Below are positions 44,601 to 53,998 of a DNA stretch of 64,000 bases, in pieces. How positions within the stretch are numbered: position 1 is the stretch's first letter; each line of letters opens with the position of its first letter. Made by a program: the position numbers and the translations under genes. The stretch covers positions 35,370-99,369 of the forward strand of contig JBKEDS010000011.1 of NCBI GenBank assembly GCA_047975545.1, written 5' to 3'. The notes beneath the pieces were generated by a model. That model saw only the letters and a list, made by a program, of their open reading frames with translations, was not told the DNA's origin and did not search any database. This DNA is from JBKEDS01 sp047975545. GTDB lineage: Bacteria > Bacteroidota > Bacteroidia > Flavobacteriales > Flavobacteriaceae.

Positions 44601-46038
44601 TACCATTAGGAACGATAACACAACCCGAAGCATAAATGGCTACTCTGTCGTTTTCCGGGTTAAAAGCCTGCCCGTTTATTTTTATAATATCCAACCAGTC
44701 ATTTTCCGTTACCAAGAATTGCGAAGGTTTTACCCTTTCAAGGAATAACCAAGAATCGTTGGATGTTAAATTTACCGTGCTGTTGCGCAAAGGATCGGTA
44801 CCGGTAATGTGAACATCCGATTTTCCCGATACGGTAACATCGGCATTTATAAATCGGGCAATAGTATAATCTTGGTTGTCTATGTTTATTGGGGTTTTGG
44901 GTTGGTTTCCTGTTGAAACAGGAGCGAAGGCGCCCGAGCCATCGAAAGTAACCGATGTTATTTGCATGTTTACGGTACCATCGGTATAATTTTTACCTAT
45001 AATAATCCTGGGGTCTGCCCCAAATATTTTTAGGTCTAAGCTGCCTATGGGCCAAATACCTCCACCGTCATTTTCAAACAACAGATAATAGGTGCCAGCA
45101 TCTGTTGTGGTAAACGATAGGTTGGTATTAAATAGATTCCTTCTGTCGTTATTGGAAATAGATGTTGAAAACGAATTTATAAGGTTTTCACCGGTAGTTT
45201 CCCTGCTGGCCGAAACCTTGAAAGTACCTGAAGAACCATTGCCCCAGTAAGTATAAAGAAAATTAAGGTTGTAGGTGGTGTTGGCTTCCAGTGTTACGGG
45301 GTAGTAGTAGGCCGAGCCGTTTGTTACGCCGCTTTCCCAGCGCATCATCATAAAATAGTTGGTGTCGGTATAGGCGCCGCCATTGTAGGTCATGTTGGTA
45401 TTTATTGTGTTTGTAAACCGAACGCCCCAGCCACCGTTTGGGGTGTTCCATGGTACTGCGCCCTCGCCGTTATTGCTCCAGCCGGTTTGGTTGGGGTTTT
45501 GGGATGTGAGGTCGCCAAAAGCGTTTTCCAAAAGGTTTGGGCCGGTGGTCATGCTTGAAATATCCGGGTTTGTGTTTTCTGTACTGTTTACAATATCGTA
45601 AATTGTTGTTAGGTTTTCAGAGTTAATATAAGTGCCATTTTGATAAATATGGACTACATTACTTTCTACAGCATAGCGTATGGTTTGTTCTTCCGTTGAT
45701 GAAAAATTCAATAAGTAGGTATTTGTTAACGGTGCCGACCAATTAAATTCGTTAGTGTTTAAAGAGGTCCTAAAGCCTGTAAAATCTTGTTTGCGCAAGT
45801 CTACGTCAAGACCTCTGCCTATGGCTGAGTTTATGGTAGCTTTGACTTCCAAAGTCATGTTTTCCGATACGTTAAATGGAAGGTTTATTATATCGGTTTC
45901 GGTAGCGTTGGTAAAAGTAGTTGCCCCATGCAGCGTGGTTGGCAAGTCTTGTTTTTCAGCTAAGTTAGGTTCTTGCGAGTACGTCCGCAGTGATGCAAGC
46001 GTTATGGTAACGCTTAAAAAGAGTAGAAATTTCTTCAT
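41692..46038 (-). CDS. Large T9SS-secreted multidomain glycosidase, GH128-like core
   Basis: Exported protein of 1448 residues (signal MKKFLLFLSVTITLASLRTY then SQ). Order: N-terminal beta-sandwich/CBM-like region (about 30-470), a beta-gamma-crystallin-like segment (about 480-565, YSEENFAGDAQSLE ... SKMYIANDEDL), and a GH-A type glycosyl hydrolase catalytic core (about 580-850). The core has the likely acid/base E645 (VLGYNEPARSD) and nucleophile E741 (PIWLTEWNNG), as in GH128-type proteins. Three fibronectin type III-like modules (about 870-1155), a LamG/concanavalin-like domain (about 1170-1350) and a C-terminal T9SS sorting domain (IYPNPVESG ... GVYIVEIKSG) follow. It is predicted to act outside the cell, as the first polymer cutter. 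The hybrid sensor gene lies upstream on the same strand. Confidence 0.88.
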   Translation of the reverse strand: MKKFLLFLSVTITLASLRTYSQEPNLAEKQDLPTTLHGATTFTNATETDIINLPFNVSENMTLEVKATINSAIGRGLDVDLRKQDFTGFRTSLNTNEFNWSAPLTNTYLLNFSSTEEQTIRYAVESNVVHIYQNGTYINSENLTTIYDIVNSTENTNPDISSMTTGPNLLENAFGDLTSQNPNQTGWSNNGEGAVPWNTPNGGWGVRFTNTINTNMTYNGGAYTDTNYFMMMRWESGVTNGSAYYYPVTLEANTTYNLNFLYTYWGNGSSGTFKVSASRETTGENLINSFSTSISNNDRRNLFNTNLSFTTTDAGTYYLLFENDGGGIWPIGSLDLKIFGADPRIIIGKNYTDGTVNMQITSVTFDGSGAFAPVSTGNQPKTPINIDNQDYTIARFINADVTVSGKSDVHITGTDPLRNSTVNLTSNDSWLFLERVKPSQFLVTENDWLDIIKINGQAFNPENDRVAIYASGCVIVPNGMLDTQQAITVYSEENFAGDAQSLEIHTYHNNLESFDNNIKSFKLKKGFAATLANNIDGTGFSKMYIANDEDLEVPVLPEGFIATQTDNSSFISFVRVFKWEWSSKIGTAGVPGSGLGSTIMYDWSAGGNTEDADVQYVPMRHNLGWDSFEVINARNNVSHVLGYNEPARSDQANMSVVSAIEQWPELFKSGLRIGSPAPASLGSTWLQEFIALCDLLNYRVDFIAFHAYQDQASGWWDWNTDLAARGNQSEPTLKRPIWLTEWNNGANWTNTADANKWPDDTGIRVDANGNPILDENDNEQTVALPLSAANAERQRTKMVEMLNYFENNNLLEHHFVYNWVNDARAVVLEGQLTPAGQEFGNFNSQVGFKKINEYDHLWKIAPPWIKTPQLSNDYASTTLSWYDHNGETGKSYVIERKTDTDEDFIAIGTLGNGEDYTEYGMVSFSEAINYNSAIYRIKAVSYKDTESEYSREITVVRDEATVAPILTGTTFSSTVIQLQWNHVDNARAYNIKRAASIDGPFELIAENYNYDNPDDTDGNNKYLDENLTVETTYFYQVIGVNSYGEGTPSDILEIATSALSVPSAIENPYVSSGDAQVVLTWNFAYDTTYKISKSSSSEGPFTVIADNFEGTRFTDATDVTNDETYYYKLQPKNSVGNGPESQTLVANPKFGQHAKFSFNENTGIIAYDEWGGYHAELKNSAQWTSGNNGNAVTLSSSNQSYLQLGNNIVSSLTDFTIATWVKIEDNPTWNRIFDFGTDTSKYMFLTAKSSANTIRYGIKNNDNEQQINSDAILSVGEWHHFAIALSGNEGILYIDGAEAGRNSNMTITPSDMGSTNQNYLGKSQWSADPYANHSYDDFRIYNYALSNSNIETLINERTLSDKSTEIEQSIIKIYPNPVESGQKLNINIDSKTIEKGDLINVYNILGTLISQNNINSSLMTIKVPSSSGVYIVEIKSGTLSKQFKVVVK

Positions 46039-46449
46039 TTTTAAAGGTTTAAAATGTTTTTAATTTAGGTGGTCCTTGTTTTTAGGCTGGGCTAAAAACA
46101 TAAATAGCGTTATTATAATTTTGTGTGGTGAGGGTGGTTTTTAGATAATAGAATAGTAGCTGTTGTCCATGGTTGTTTTTATTAAAGGAGGATGATTTGT
46201 TGTGAAAAGCGAACCAACGTTTATTGCATTGATTTTTTGCTTTTTAAAATTAGGATAAAAGCCAAGAAGGAATGGTATGCAAATAAATCAACCATGAAAA
46301 CAAATCAATCAAGCATGGGCTTTAAATCGTGCGAAAGTAGTTTGTTGGATTTGCTATGGAGTGATTTTGTTTTTTTAACAGAAGTAGTTTGGGCGTTAAA
46401 ACATTAACAAAATTTGTAACTTTTTTGATTTTCGACAAGACGGTAAGTT
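46039..46449. other. Intergenic region between hybrid sensor and T9SS protein genes
   Basis: 411 AT-rich bases, presumably holding the promoter of the minus-strand T9SS glycosidase gene. A 71-codon plus-strand frame here has no protein-like features. No exact TAnnTTTG box in the right orientation, no repeat and no terminator for the sensor gene were recognised. Confidence 0.6.
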
Positions 46450-49400
46450 CTAAGATTTACTTGTGTAATGTACTTTTTTTAAATAATCTGTGGGGGTGCA
46501 GCCAAACTCTTCCTTAAAACATTTTCTAAAATATACCTGGCTATTAATACCTACCATATAAGCTATTTCTGTTAAGGTATATTTTCTTTCTAAAAGCAGC
46601 TTTACGGATTCTTCTATTTTAATTTTTCTTATAAATTCGGTGGACGAAAGATTTGTTATGGCTTTCATTTTTCGATATAAGGTGGAAGTACTCATAAACA
46701 TTTTGTCCGATAGGTACTGAACGTCGATGTCGTTCGAAATATTTTCCGTAATTATTTTAGTGGCTTTTTCTAAAAATTCTTTGTCAAGGCCTATTAAGCC
46801 CATTGTTGAAAATTTTTCATCGGGAGTTGCAAAAGGCGTGTTGTTATTTTTTGAATATTTTTGGGCAAGAAGGACCCTTTGCGATATTAAGTTTTTTATT
46901 CTGCTTTTTAATAGGCTGGAGCTAAAAGGTTTGGTTAAATAGGAGTCTGCCCCTGATTTGTAACCTTCTTCCTTGTTGGTAGAGGAGTCCTTTGCCGTAA
47001 GAAGCACAATGGGGATATGGCAGGTACTCATATCTTCCTTTAAGCGTTTGCACAATTCCAATCCGTCCATTTCGGGCATCATAATATCGCTAATAACAAT
47101 ATCGGGTATATAGCTTAGGGCCAAATTAAGCCCTTGGCGGCCATCGTGGGCGATAAGAACCTTGTGGGTTGCCTTTAACTCGCTTTTTATGTACTGGCAT
47201 ATGTCCCTATTGTCTTCTACTACAAGAACAACGGTATCGTCAATTTTATGGTTTTTTTCAAAATGCCCTATTTCCTGTTCGGGTGTTTCTTTTTTGGTTT
47301 CGTCTTTGTCTTCATGCGAAGCTTGAGGGTAAGTATTGTTTTCTTGTAGCAGTACCGATATTGAAGTGCCCAAGCCTTCCGAACTTTCCACGTGTACAAG
47401 TCCTTCGTGCAAGGTTGCCAGATTTTTTACCAAAGCTAGCCCAATTCCCGTACCGGAGTAATGTTGCTTGCCGCCTTTTTGGTAGTATCTGTCGAATATT
47501 TTTGGCAAATCACTTTTGCTAATCCCTGTGCCGGTATCCTTTATGTTTATTTCGACATAAGGGATTTTGTTTTCAATAATTTTGAATACGCTAACGGTAA
47601 TGCTTCCCTCGTTGGTGTATTTTATGGCGTTGGAAATTAGGTTGTCCAAAATCATGGTTAAGGCTTCCTTGTCGAAAAATAGTGTTATGTTGTCTTGGCT
47701 AGGTTTTATGAAAATATTTACAAAAGGATTTTGGTTTAGTTCTTTGAATCTCATTCCCACATCGGTTACCACGGAAACAATATTGGATTTGTTAACAACC
47801 AGGCTTTTGTTGGAAGTTTCGGTTTTTCTAAAATCCAATAACCTATTTACAAGATTGCGTAATCTAATGGTGTTATTGTAGATTAAAGAAAGCCGTTTTT
47901 TGTCTTTTTTAGCTAGTAGCGAACTGTTTAGCATATCCTCAATGGGACCGAGAATTAATGTTAAGGGTGTTCGTAATTCGTGTGTAATATTGGTGTAAAA
48001 ACGAAGTCTTTCATCGTTTAATTTCTGGTCGTTTTCGTGTTTTTGTTTTTCCGATTGATATAAAAATTCAAGTTTTATTTTATGTTCGCGATAATACATA
48101 AACCCTAAAACAATTAAAACACAGGCCAAAAAGTAAAACAGCTTAGCCCACCAGGTTAACCAAAAGGGAGGAGCTACCCTAATGTTTAGTGCGGTATGTT
48201 CGTTGGGCCAATCTTGATTTTTAATTCGTGAGCGCAAAAGCAGTTCGTACGAGCCAGGAGATAAATTTCGAAATGTAATTTCATTTGCTTCGAGTACGGG
48301 GTACCATAAATCCGATTGCCCTTTTAGCATGTACGAGTATTCAATTTGGTTTTTTAGCGAAAAGTCTTTTACGCCAAACGATATTTTAAAATTGTTTTGG
48401 GAATGGTTTAGTTTAAGTGATTTGATATTAGAAATAAAATTCTGTTTTTCGTTTATAAATTGCCCCTTAACGGGTTCGTAAACGTTTAGTAACGAAAAAA
48501 ATGGTTTTGGGGTTGTTTTGTGGGCAAGTATGTTTGCGGGGTTAAAATAGCTTATACCGTGCAGGGAACCAAAGTATAGCTCGTCCGAATTGCTTTTTAG
48601 GGCGCAAGCGGAAGAAAAACTGCTAACCTCAAGATTATCCTCGTAATTATAGCTTAATATTTGGCTGGAACCCTTGTCCTGCTTAACGCAGCTTATCCCT
48701 TTATTGGTACTGTACCATATGTTGCCGGACTTATCTTCCAAAATGGCTCTGGTATTAATGTGGGGTGCTCCAAAAATTTTAAAGTTATCGTTGTAGCCAT
48801 TATCGAACAAAACCAGTCCATTGCCCGTTGCTACCCATATGTTGCCTTTGCTGTCCTTGTAAATATGGTTAATGGTATTCGATATAAAGTTGGTTTCTAC
48901 ATGGAAAGAGTGGAGCGGTATAAGGGCTTTTGAAAATATCCGCATTCCAATACCATAGGTGCCTATTAGTATGTTTTCGTCGTCGTCAATTAAGATTTGT
49001 CTAATAAGCGTTTCTTTTATATTTAATTTACCAATAAAATTGTATGTTGTTGTATCAAACAGAAAAATACCATTATCGTTAGTGCCAACCATAATTTTGC
49101 CATCTTTGGTTTTGCAAATGGCAGTAACGTCGCTATTTTTTAGGCTATCGGGAAAAATTTGTTTGAAATTTTTGGTGTTTTTGTTGTACAATAATATTCC
49201 ACCGGACATAATACCGAGCCATAAATTGGCTTTCTCATCGCTATGTATTACCTGTATCGTGTTGGCATTTAATTCTTGATTGTTTAGTAGGAAATGTTCA
49301 GCAACCGTATTATCTTTAAACTTAAATATACCTGCACCGTAAGTGCCTGCCCAGATATAGCCCTCCTTGTCTTGCGATACGGATAAAAAGGAATTTGCAA

Positions 49401-50592
49401 TAGATTGTTCCTTAAAATAGTTGTCCGGAACGATTAAGCTGCCAAAGGTACGTGTTGTTTCTGTTATAAGATTAACCCCTCCGCCCCAAGTCCCAGCCCA
49501 TACGTTACCAAACTTATCTTGATAAATGCAGCGGGTGTTTAAAGACGACAAGTGCGATTTGGAATCTTTGCTACCTACGGTTACAGTAGGAATTTCGGAG
49601 ATGTTGGGTAAAAACCTTTCCGATAGGTCTATTGCTACAATACCGTCAAATCGGGTGCTTACCCATAATTTGTTGTCCGAAAGCTGGGCAATATCGGTTA
49701 TCCATCTTGATAATGGGCCGCCATTCAGTCCGAAATTAGTAAAATTACCGTTTGAGGGGTTAAAAAGCGCAAGGCCTTTATCCGTGCCCACCCAAATACT
49801 TCCCGATTTATCTTTATAAACACATCTTACGTCGTTTCCGGGGATTGAGGTTGAGCTGTTAGGTATGTGTTGGTAATTAATGGCTGTTTTTGTTGCAATT
49901 TCTATAACCGAAAGACCAGCATCTTTATGTCCAATATATAGTAGGCCATTACCATTGTCTACAATATCCCAAGAATAATTACTTGTTAGGTTGCCAACTG
50001 TTTTAGTATTATAATGCGTGATTTTATTTTCCTTTCTGTTAAAATAATCAATGCCTTTGTTATAGGTGGCCAGCCATAAGTTACCATTGGAGGCCGTTTC
50101 GATGTCGGTTATGGCGTTAGAGGACAAAGTATTTTCGTTATTGAAGGAGTGCTTGATAAACGTGTTGGTTTCGTAATTGTATGCAGCTAACCCTTCTCTT
50201 TTCGTGGCAATCCACATGATTTTTTCATTGGGATCATCAAGAATTTTATTTAGCTCGTTACCTTTTAAGCTCGAATTGGGGTGTTCGTTCGATTTATAGA
50301 ACGGTACAATAGTATTGCCGTCGTATCGGTTAAGCCCTTCTTCTGTTGCAAACCAAATATAGCCGTCTTTGTCACCTTCGATATCAACAACATAATCGTT
50401 GGTTAAACCATTTTTCATGTCTATGTAAGTAATCGAATGATGTTGCGATAAACATAGTTGCGCCCATAAAGCAAATGCTATCCCAAATGAAAATAAACGT
50501 CCCACAGATTTTATTTTAGTAATATTTCTAAAATTAACAAATTTTTCACAGGAAAAACTATTTGTATACCATCTGCAAGATTTACGTACCAA
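46450..50592 (-). CDS. Hybrid two-component sensor/regulator (HTCS) controlling the PUL
   Basis: One-protein two-component system that senses oligosaccharides in the periplasm and activates PUL genes; 1380 residues. Order: signal region (FSFGIAFALWAQLCLSQ), two-bladed beta-propeller sensor of Reg_prop repeats (about 55-730, many GxIWxGTxxGL motifs), Y_Y_Y domain (about 735-800), one membrane helix (about 806-828), HisKA with phospho-His 871 (NITHELRTPL), HATPase_c (about 965-1080, DTGTGISKSDLPKIFDRYY and GTGIGLALVK), receiver domain (about 1117-1230) with phospho-Asp 1169 (ISDIMMPEMDG) and AraC-type helix-turn-helix (about 1280-1378). The true start may be the GTG at 50505, which gives a cleaner signal peptide. 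It is divergent from susC 3, its most likely target. Confidence 0.95.
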   Translation of the reverse strand: MVRKSCRWYTNSFSCEKFVNFRNITKIKSVGRLFSFGIAFALWAQLCLSQHHSITYIDMKNGLTNDYVVDIEGDKDGYIWFATEEGLNRYDGNTIVPFYKSNEHPNSSLKGNELNKILDDPNEKIMWIATKREGLAAYNYETNTFIKHSFNNENTLSSNAITDIETASNGNLWLATYNKGIDYFNRKENKITHYNTKTVGNLTSNYSWDIVDNGNGLLYIGHKDAGLSVIEIATKTAINYQHIPNSSTSIPGNDVRCVYKDKSGSIWVGTDKGLALFNPSNGNFTNFGLNGGPLSRWITDIAQLSDNKLWVSTRFDGIVAIDLSERFLPNISEIPTVTVGSKDSKSHLSSLNTRCIYQDKFGNVWAGTWGGGVNLITETTRTFGSLIVPDNYFKEQSIANSFLSVSQDKEGYIWAGTYGAGIFKFKDNTVAEHFLLNNQELNANTIQVIHSDEKANLWLGIMSGGILLYNKNTKNFKQIFPDSLKNSDVTAICKTKDGKIMVGTNDNGIFLFDTTTYNFIGKLNIKETLIRQILIDDDENILIGTYGIGMRIFSKALIPLHSFHVETNFISNTINHIYKDSKGNIWVATGNGLVLFDNGYNDNFKIFGAPHINTRAILEDKSGNIWYSTNKGISCVKQDKGSSQILSYNYEDNLEVSSFSSACALKSNSDELYFGSLHGISYFNPANILAHKTTPKPFFSLLNVYEPVKGQFINEKQNFISNIKSLKLNHSQNNFKISFGVKDFSLKNQIEYSYMLKGQSDLWYPVLEANEITFRNLSPGSYELLLRSRIKNQDWPNEHTALNIRVAPPFWLTWWAKLFYFLACVLIVLGFMYYREHKIKLEFLYQSEKQKHENDQKLNDERLRFYTNITHELRTPLTLILGPIEDMLNSSLLAKKDKKRLSLIYNNTIRLRNLVNRLLDFRKTETSNKSLVVNKSNIVSVVTDVGMRFKELNQNPFVNIFIKPSQDNITLFFDKEALTMILDNLISNAIKYTNEGSITVSVFKIIENKIPYVEINIKDTGTGISKSDLPKIFDRYYQKGGKQHYSGTGIGLALVKNLATLHEGLVHVESSEGLGTSISVLLQENNTYPQASHEDKDETKKETPEQEIGHFEKNHKIDDTVVLVVEDNRDICQYIKSELKATHKVLIAHDGRQGLNLALSYIPDIVISDIMMPEMDGLELCKRLKEDMSTCHIPIVLLTAKDSSTNKEEGYKSGADSYLTKPFSSSLLKSRIKNLISQRVLLAQKYSKNNNTPFATPDEKFSTMGLIGLDKEFLEKATKIITENISNDIDVQYLSDKMFMSTSTLYRKMKAITNLSSTEFIRKIKIEESVKLLLERKYTLTEIAYMVGINSQVYFRKCFKEEFGCTPTDYLKKVHYTSKS

Positions 50593-50650
50593 GTTTGCGT
50601 GATTTGGGTACCACTGTTTTGTTATTGTCTACATTAAATTTATAGCATGG

Positions 50651-50676
50651 TTTATAAGCTGTTTTTTGACGGCATA
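50651..50676 (+). promoter_or_regulatory. Candidate operator, copy 2 of 2
   Basis: TTTATA-N2-C-N2-TTTTTTGACG-N3-TA, 83 bases before the susC 3 start in the 166-base divergent region with the hybrid sensor. It matches 12549-12574 at 19 of 26 positions with no gap. It overlaps an inverted repeat: GACGGCA (50668-50674) and TGCCGTC (50702-50708), 27 bases apart. Binding by the sensor's AraC domain is a hypothesis. Confidence 0.45.
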
Positions 50677-50758
50677 TTTTTTTTGTAGCAAAGCAAAATT
50701 GTGCCGTCCCGAAAATTGCTTAACCATCTAAACTATTTAATAACCTAAACAAATTGAA

Positions 50759-53700
50759 ATGAACAGGAAACTATTACTATTAATGATGTTTCTTCCAATG
50801 TGCATTTTTGCGCAATCTGGAATATCGGTTTCCGGTACGGTTGTATCGGCACCCGATAACATGCCTTTGGCCGGCACTACCATTTTGGTGAAAAATACGA
50901 CCAAGGGAACAATGACCGATTTTGACGGTAATTACAAGCTGGACGATGTGCCATCCAACGCTACTTTGGTGTTCTCGTATATGGGCATGATTACCAGGGA
51001 AATCGAAGTGGCCGGAAAAACAACCATAAATGTATCGTTGGAAAGCGATAACATAAGTCTGGATGAAGTTGTGGTTGTTGGCTATGGCGCTATGAAAAAA
51101 AAGGATTTAACAGGTTCGGTTGTGCAAGTTAAGCCCGAAAGTATTGTTAACGAAAATCCGCAGACCGTACAGGATGTATTGCGCGGGGTTCCCGGTCTTA
51201 AAGTAGGCTACTCGGCCGATGCAAAAGGAGGTGGTTCTATGCAAATTCGGGGACAAACGTCGGTATATAGCGGTGGCGGCCATAACGACCCCTTAATAAT
51301 ACTCGATGGTATGCAGTTTTATGGCGAACTATCGGAAATTAACCCTGATGATATCGACCAAATTGATATTTTAAAGGACGCATCGTCAACTGCTGTATAT
51401 GGTTCTAAAGCTTCGGCAGGGGTTATCATCATTACAACAAAAAAGGGAAAAATGGGTAAACCGGTTATTAGTGTAAATTCCAACATCGCCATTAATACCA
51501 AAAGTGCCTATCGCGATTTATATAGCCCGGAAGGTTATATCAAGTATCGGGAAGATTGGGAAACGGCCAAGACCTATGGCTATAACGCTACAACAGGCCA
51601 ATATGAAGCCTGGGTGGCCGACCGCGTTGGGCAGGCTGGTTATTTTTCAAATCCTGACGACCTTGGACGGTATGGCATTTCCCAAACCGAATGGCTGGCC
51701 TACCAGCCAACTACCGAAACCGAAGGACGAAGTTTAAGGGAAATTTGGGGGCGAAGGCTGGGCTTACAGGAAGGTGTTATTTTGGATAATTTTATAGCGG
51801 GCAATACACACGATTGGTACGATAGTACGTTTAGAACGGGAATAAATAGCGACCATAATGTTAGTGTGTCCGGGGCAGGCGATAAAGTTAATTACTACAT
51901 GTCCTTGGGCTATTTAAGTGCGGAAGGCGCCGTTCGGGGAAATGACTATTCGACTATTCGCGCCAATATGAAAGTTAATGCAAAAATAACCGATTGGCTT
52001 GAATTAGGGGCCAATGTTAATTTTCAAGATCGTACCGATGGCGATATTAGTGTTGGTACGGGTACCAATTATTGGGATTCTAATATGCTTCGAAATAGTC
52101 CTTATTCTAATTTTAAAGATGAAAACGGTAACTACGAAAGGCAGCCAATGGGCGCCAATATAGGAGGATATAACTATTACTACGACCGCCAGTTTATCGA
52201 TTTGGAAAAGGGCTATACCATATTCAATACCATTTTTAATGCTAAGGTAAATTTGCCGTTCGGAATTACTTACTCGTTTAATGTTTCACCTCGTTATCAG
52301 TTTTTTTACGACCGTTACTTTCAATCGGCGGGGCACGAAGGGTGGAATGCCGTTAATATTGGTGTGAATAGGGGAAATAGTAAAAATTTCGATTGGAACC
52401 TAAATAACACTATAACATGGGATTATACCTTTAACGATAAGCATCATATTATTACCACCTTGGTTCAAGAGGCCGAGGATCGCCGTTATTGGTCCGATTA
52501 CATATATGCCAGAAACATCCAGCCTTCGGATGCGTTAGGGTTTCATAATACCTCTAATGCAACACTCGACGATAGTAGTTTTTCAACAACCGATTCGCAC
52601 CAATCTGCCGACGCCTTAATGGCCAGATTATTCTATTCTTACGATAACCGTTATATGCTTACGGCTACCGTTCGTCGCGATGGATATTCGGCTTTTGGGG
52701 CCTCAAATCCCTATGCCACATTCCCGTCGGTTGCACTTGGGTGGAATTTTGCAGATGAAAAATGGTTTAACTGGGAAGCCATGAATACCGGTAAACTAAG
52801 GTTGTCATGGGGTAAAAACGGTAACCGCTCCTTGTCGGATCCCTATGTGTCGCTGGCAAACTTAGGTTCTGGAACCGGGGCAACTATGGGCTATATCGAT
52901 TCGTCCGGAAATATTGTCGATATTAAATACTTGGGCATAGACCGTATGGCAAACCCAAACTTACAATGGGAAAAAACCGAATCGACCAATATAGGGCTTG
53001 ATTTTGGGTTTTTAAATAATCGTATTAATGGCTCTATAGACGTGTACAATATGGTTACCCACGATATGATTATGAGCCAACGTTTGCCCATTTTTTCGGG
53101 ATTTGGGTCGATTACTACCAACCTTGGAGAGGTGCAAAACAAAGGGTTTGAGTTAAGTATTAATAGTGTTAACATTCAAAAGCCAAATTTCGAATGGCGT
53201 ACCAGTTTCGCATTTTCATACAATAAAAACACCATTAATGCACTTTACGGCGATATGGAAGATATTTTGGATAGCGATGGCAATGTTATTGGCAGAAAAG
53301 AAGCTGACGATACCAGCAATGGTTGGTTTATAGGCAAGGCTATTTCCGAAATGTGGGATTACGAGGTTACGGGCATTTGGCAGAAGGACGAATGGGAAGA
53401 GGCCGCAAGATACGGCCAACGTCCGGGCGATCCCAAAGTGGCAAACCATTATACCGATGACGATGCCGCCGATGGGACTCCCGTTTATAACGATAACGAT
53501 AAAGTGTTTTTAGGCCAAACAGCACCGCCAATAAATTGGTCGCTTCGTAACGAATTTACTATTTGTAAAAACTGGGAAGCGTCCATTAATATGTATTCCT
53601 ATATGGGGCATAAATCTACCAGTGGCAGTTATTTAAATAACTATAACTCGGGTAGTTTGTATACCAACAATTACAACCCTTTTGTAAATCCGTATTGGAC

Positions 53701-53986
53701 CATTGATAACCCAACCAACGATTGGGCCCGATTGGATGCCAGGGCGCCTTCCGGGGCAAGTGCTAATATGTTGTACAACCGCAATTTTATTCGTTTGGAT
53801 AATATTGCTTTGTCTTACACCTTGCCGACCGATTTAACCCAACGTTTTAACGTACAAAAAATAAAAGTGTCGGCCTCGGTTCGTAATGTAGCAACTTGGG
53901 CGGCCGATTGGAAATATTTTGGTGACCCCGAAACCGGAGGGCTTGCCACACGTACGTTTAATTTAGGTTTTAATTTAACGCTTTAA
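50759..53986 (+). CDS. SusC-like TonB-dependent outer-membrane transporter (pair 3)
   Basis: Outer-membrane glycan importer, 1075 residues, with a short clean signal peptide (MNRKLLLLMMFLPMCIFAQ). CarboxypepD_reg-like domain at about 22-100 (VSGTVVSAPDNMPLAGTTIL, GTMTDFDGNYKLD). SusC linker LDEVVVVGYGAMKKKD, plug (LIILDGMQFYGELSEINPDD, DILKDASSTAVYGSKASAG) and a beta-barrel ending FNLGFNLTL. It is divergent from the hybrid sensor and starts a second operon; susD 3 follows after 12 bases. It is distinct from SusC 1 and 2. Confidence 0.95.
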   Translation: MNRKLLLLMMFLPMCIFAQSGISVSGTVVSAPDNMPLAGTTILVKNTTKGTMTDFDGNYKLDDVPSNATLVFSYMGMITREIEVAGKTTINVSLESDNISLDEVVVVGYGAMKKKDLTGSVVQVKPESIVNENPQTVQDVLRGVPGLKVGYSADAKGGGSMQIRGQTSVYSGGGHNDPLIILDGMQFYGELSEINPDDIDQIDILKDASSTAVYGSKASAGVIIITTKKGKMGKPVISVNSNIAINTKSAYRDLYSPEGYIKYREDWETAKTYGYNATTGQYEAWVADRVGQAGYFSNPDDLGRYGISQTEWLAYQPTTETEGRSLREIWGRRLGLQEGVILDNFIAGNTHDWYDSTFRTGINSDHNVSVSGAGDKVNYYMSLGYLSAEGAVRGNDYSTIRANMKVNAKITDWLELGANVNFQDRTDGDISVGTGTNYWDSNMLRNSPYSNFKDENGNYERQPMGANIGGYNYYYDRQFIDLEKGYTIFNTIFNAKVNLPFGITYSFNVSPRYQFFYDRYFQSAGHEGWNAVNIGVNRGNSKNFDWNLNNTITWDYTFNDKHHIITTLVQEAEDRRYWSDYIYARNIQPSDALGFHNTSNATLDDSSFSTTDSHQSADALMARLFYSYDNRYMLTATVRRDGYSAFGASNPYATFPSVALGWNFADEKWFNWEAMNTGKLRLSWGKNGNRSLSDPYVSLANLGSGTGATMGYIDSSGNIVDIKYLGIDRMANPNLQWEKTESTNIGLDFGFLNNRINGSIDVYNMVTHDMIMSQRLPIFSGFGSITTNLGEVQNKGFELSINSVNIQKPNFEWRTSFAFSYNKNTINALYGDMEDILDSDGNVIGRKEADDTSNGWFIGKAISEMWDYEVTGIWQKDEWEEAARYGQRPGDPKVANHYTDDDAADGTPVYNDNDKVFLGQTAPPINWSLRNEFTICKNWEASINMYSYMGHKSTSGSYLNNYNSGSLYTNNYNPFVNPYWTIDNPTNDWARLDARAPSGASANMLYNRNFIRLDNIALSYTLPTDLTQRFNVQKIKVSASVRNVATWAADWKYFGDPETGGLATRTFNLGFNLTL

Positions 53987-53998
53987 AAAAAAATTGAG

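Noticed and set aside
46192..46407. 71-codon plus-strand frame in the intergenic region
   Set aside because: Low complexity, no similarity pattern, and on the opposite strand to both neighbouring genes.
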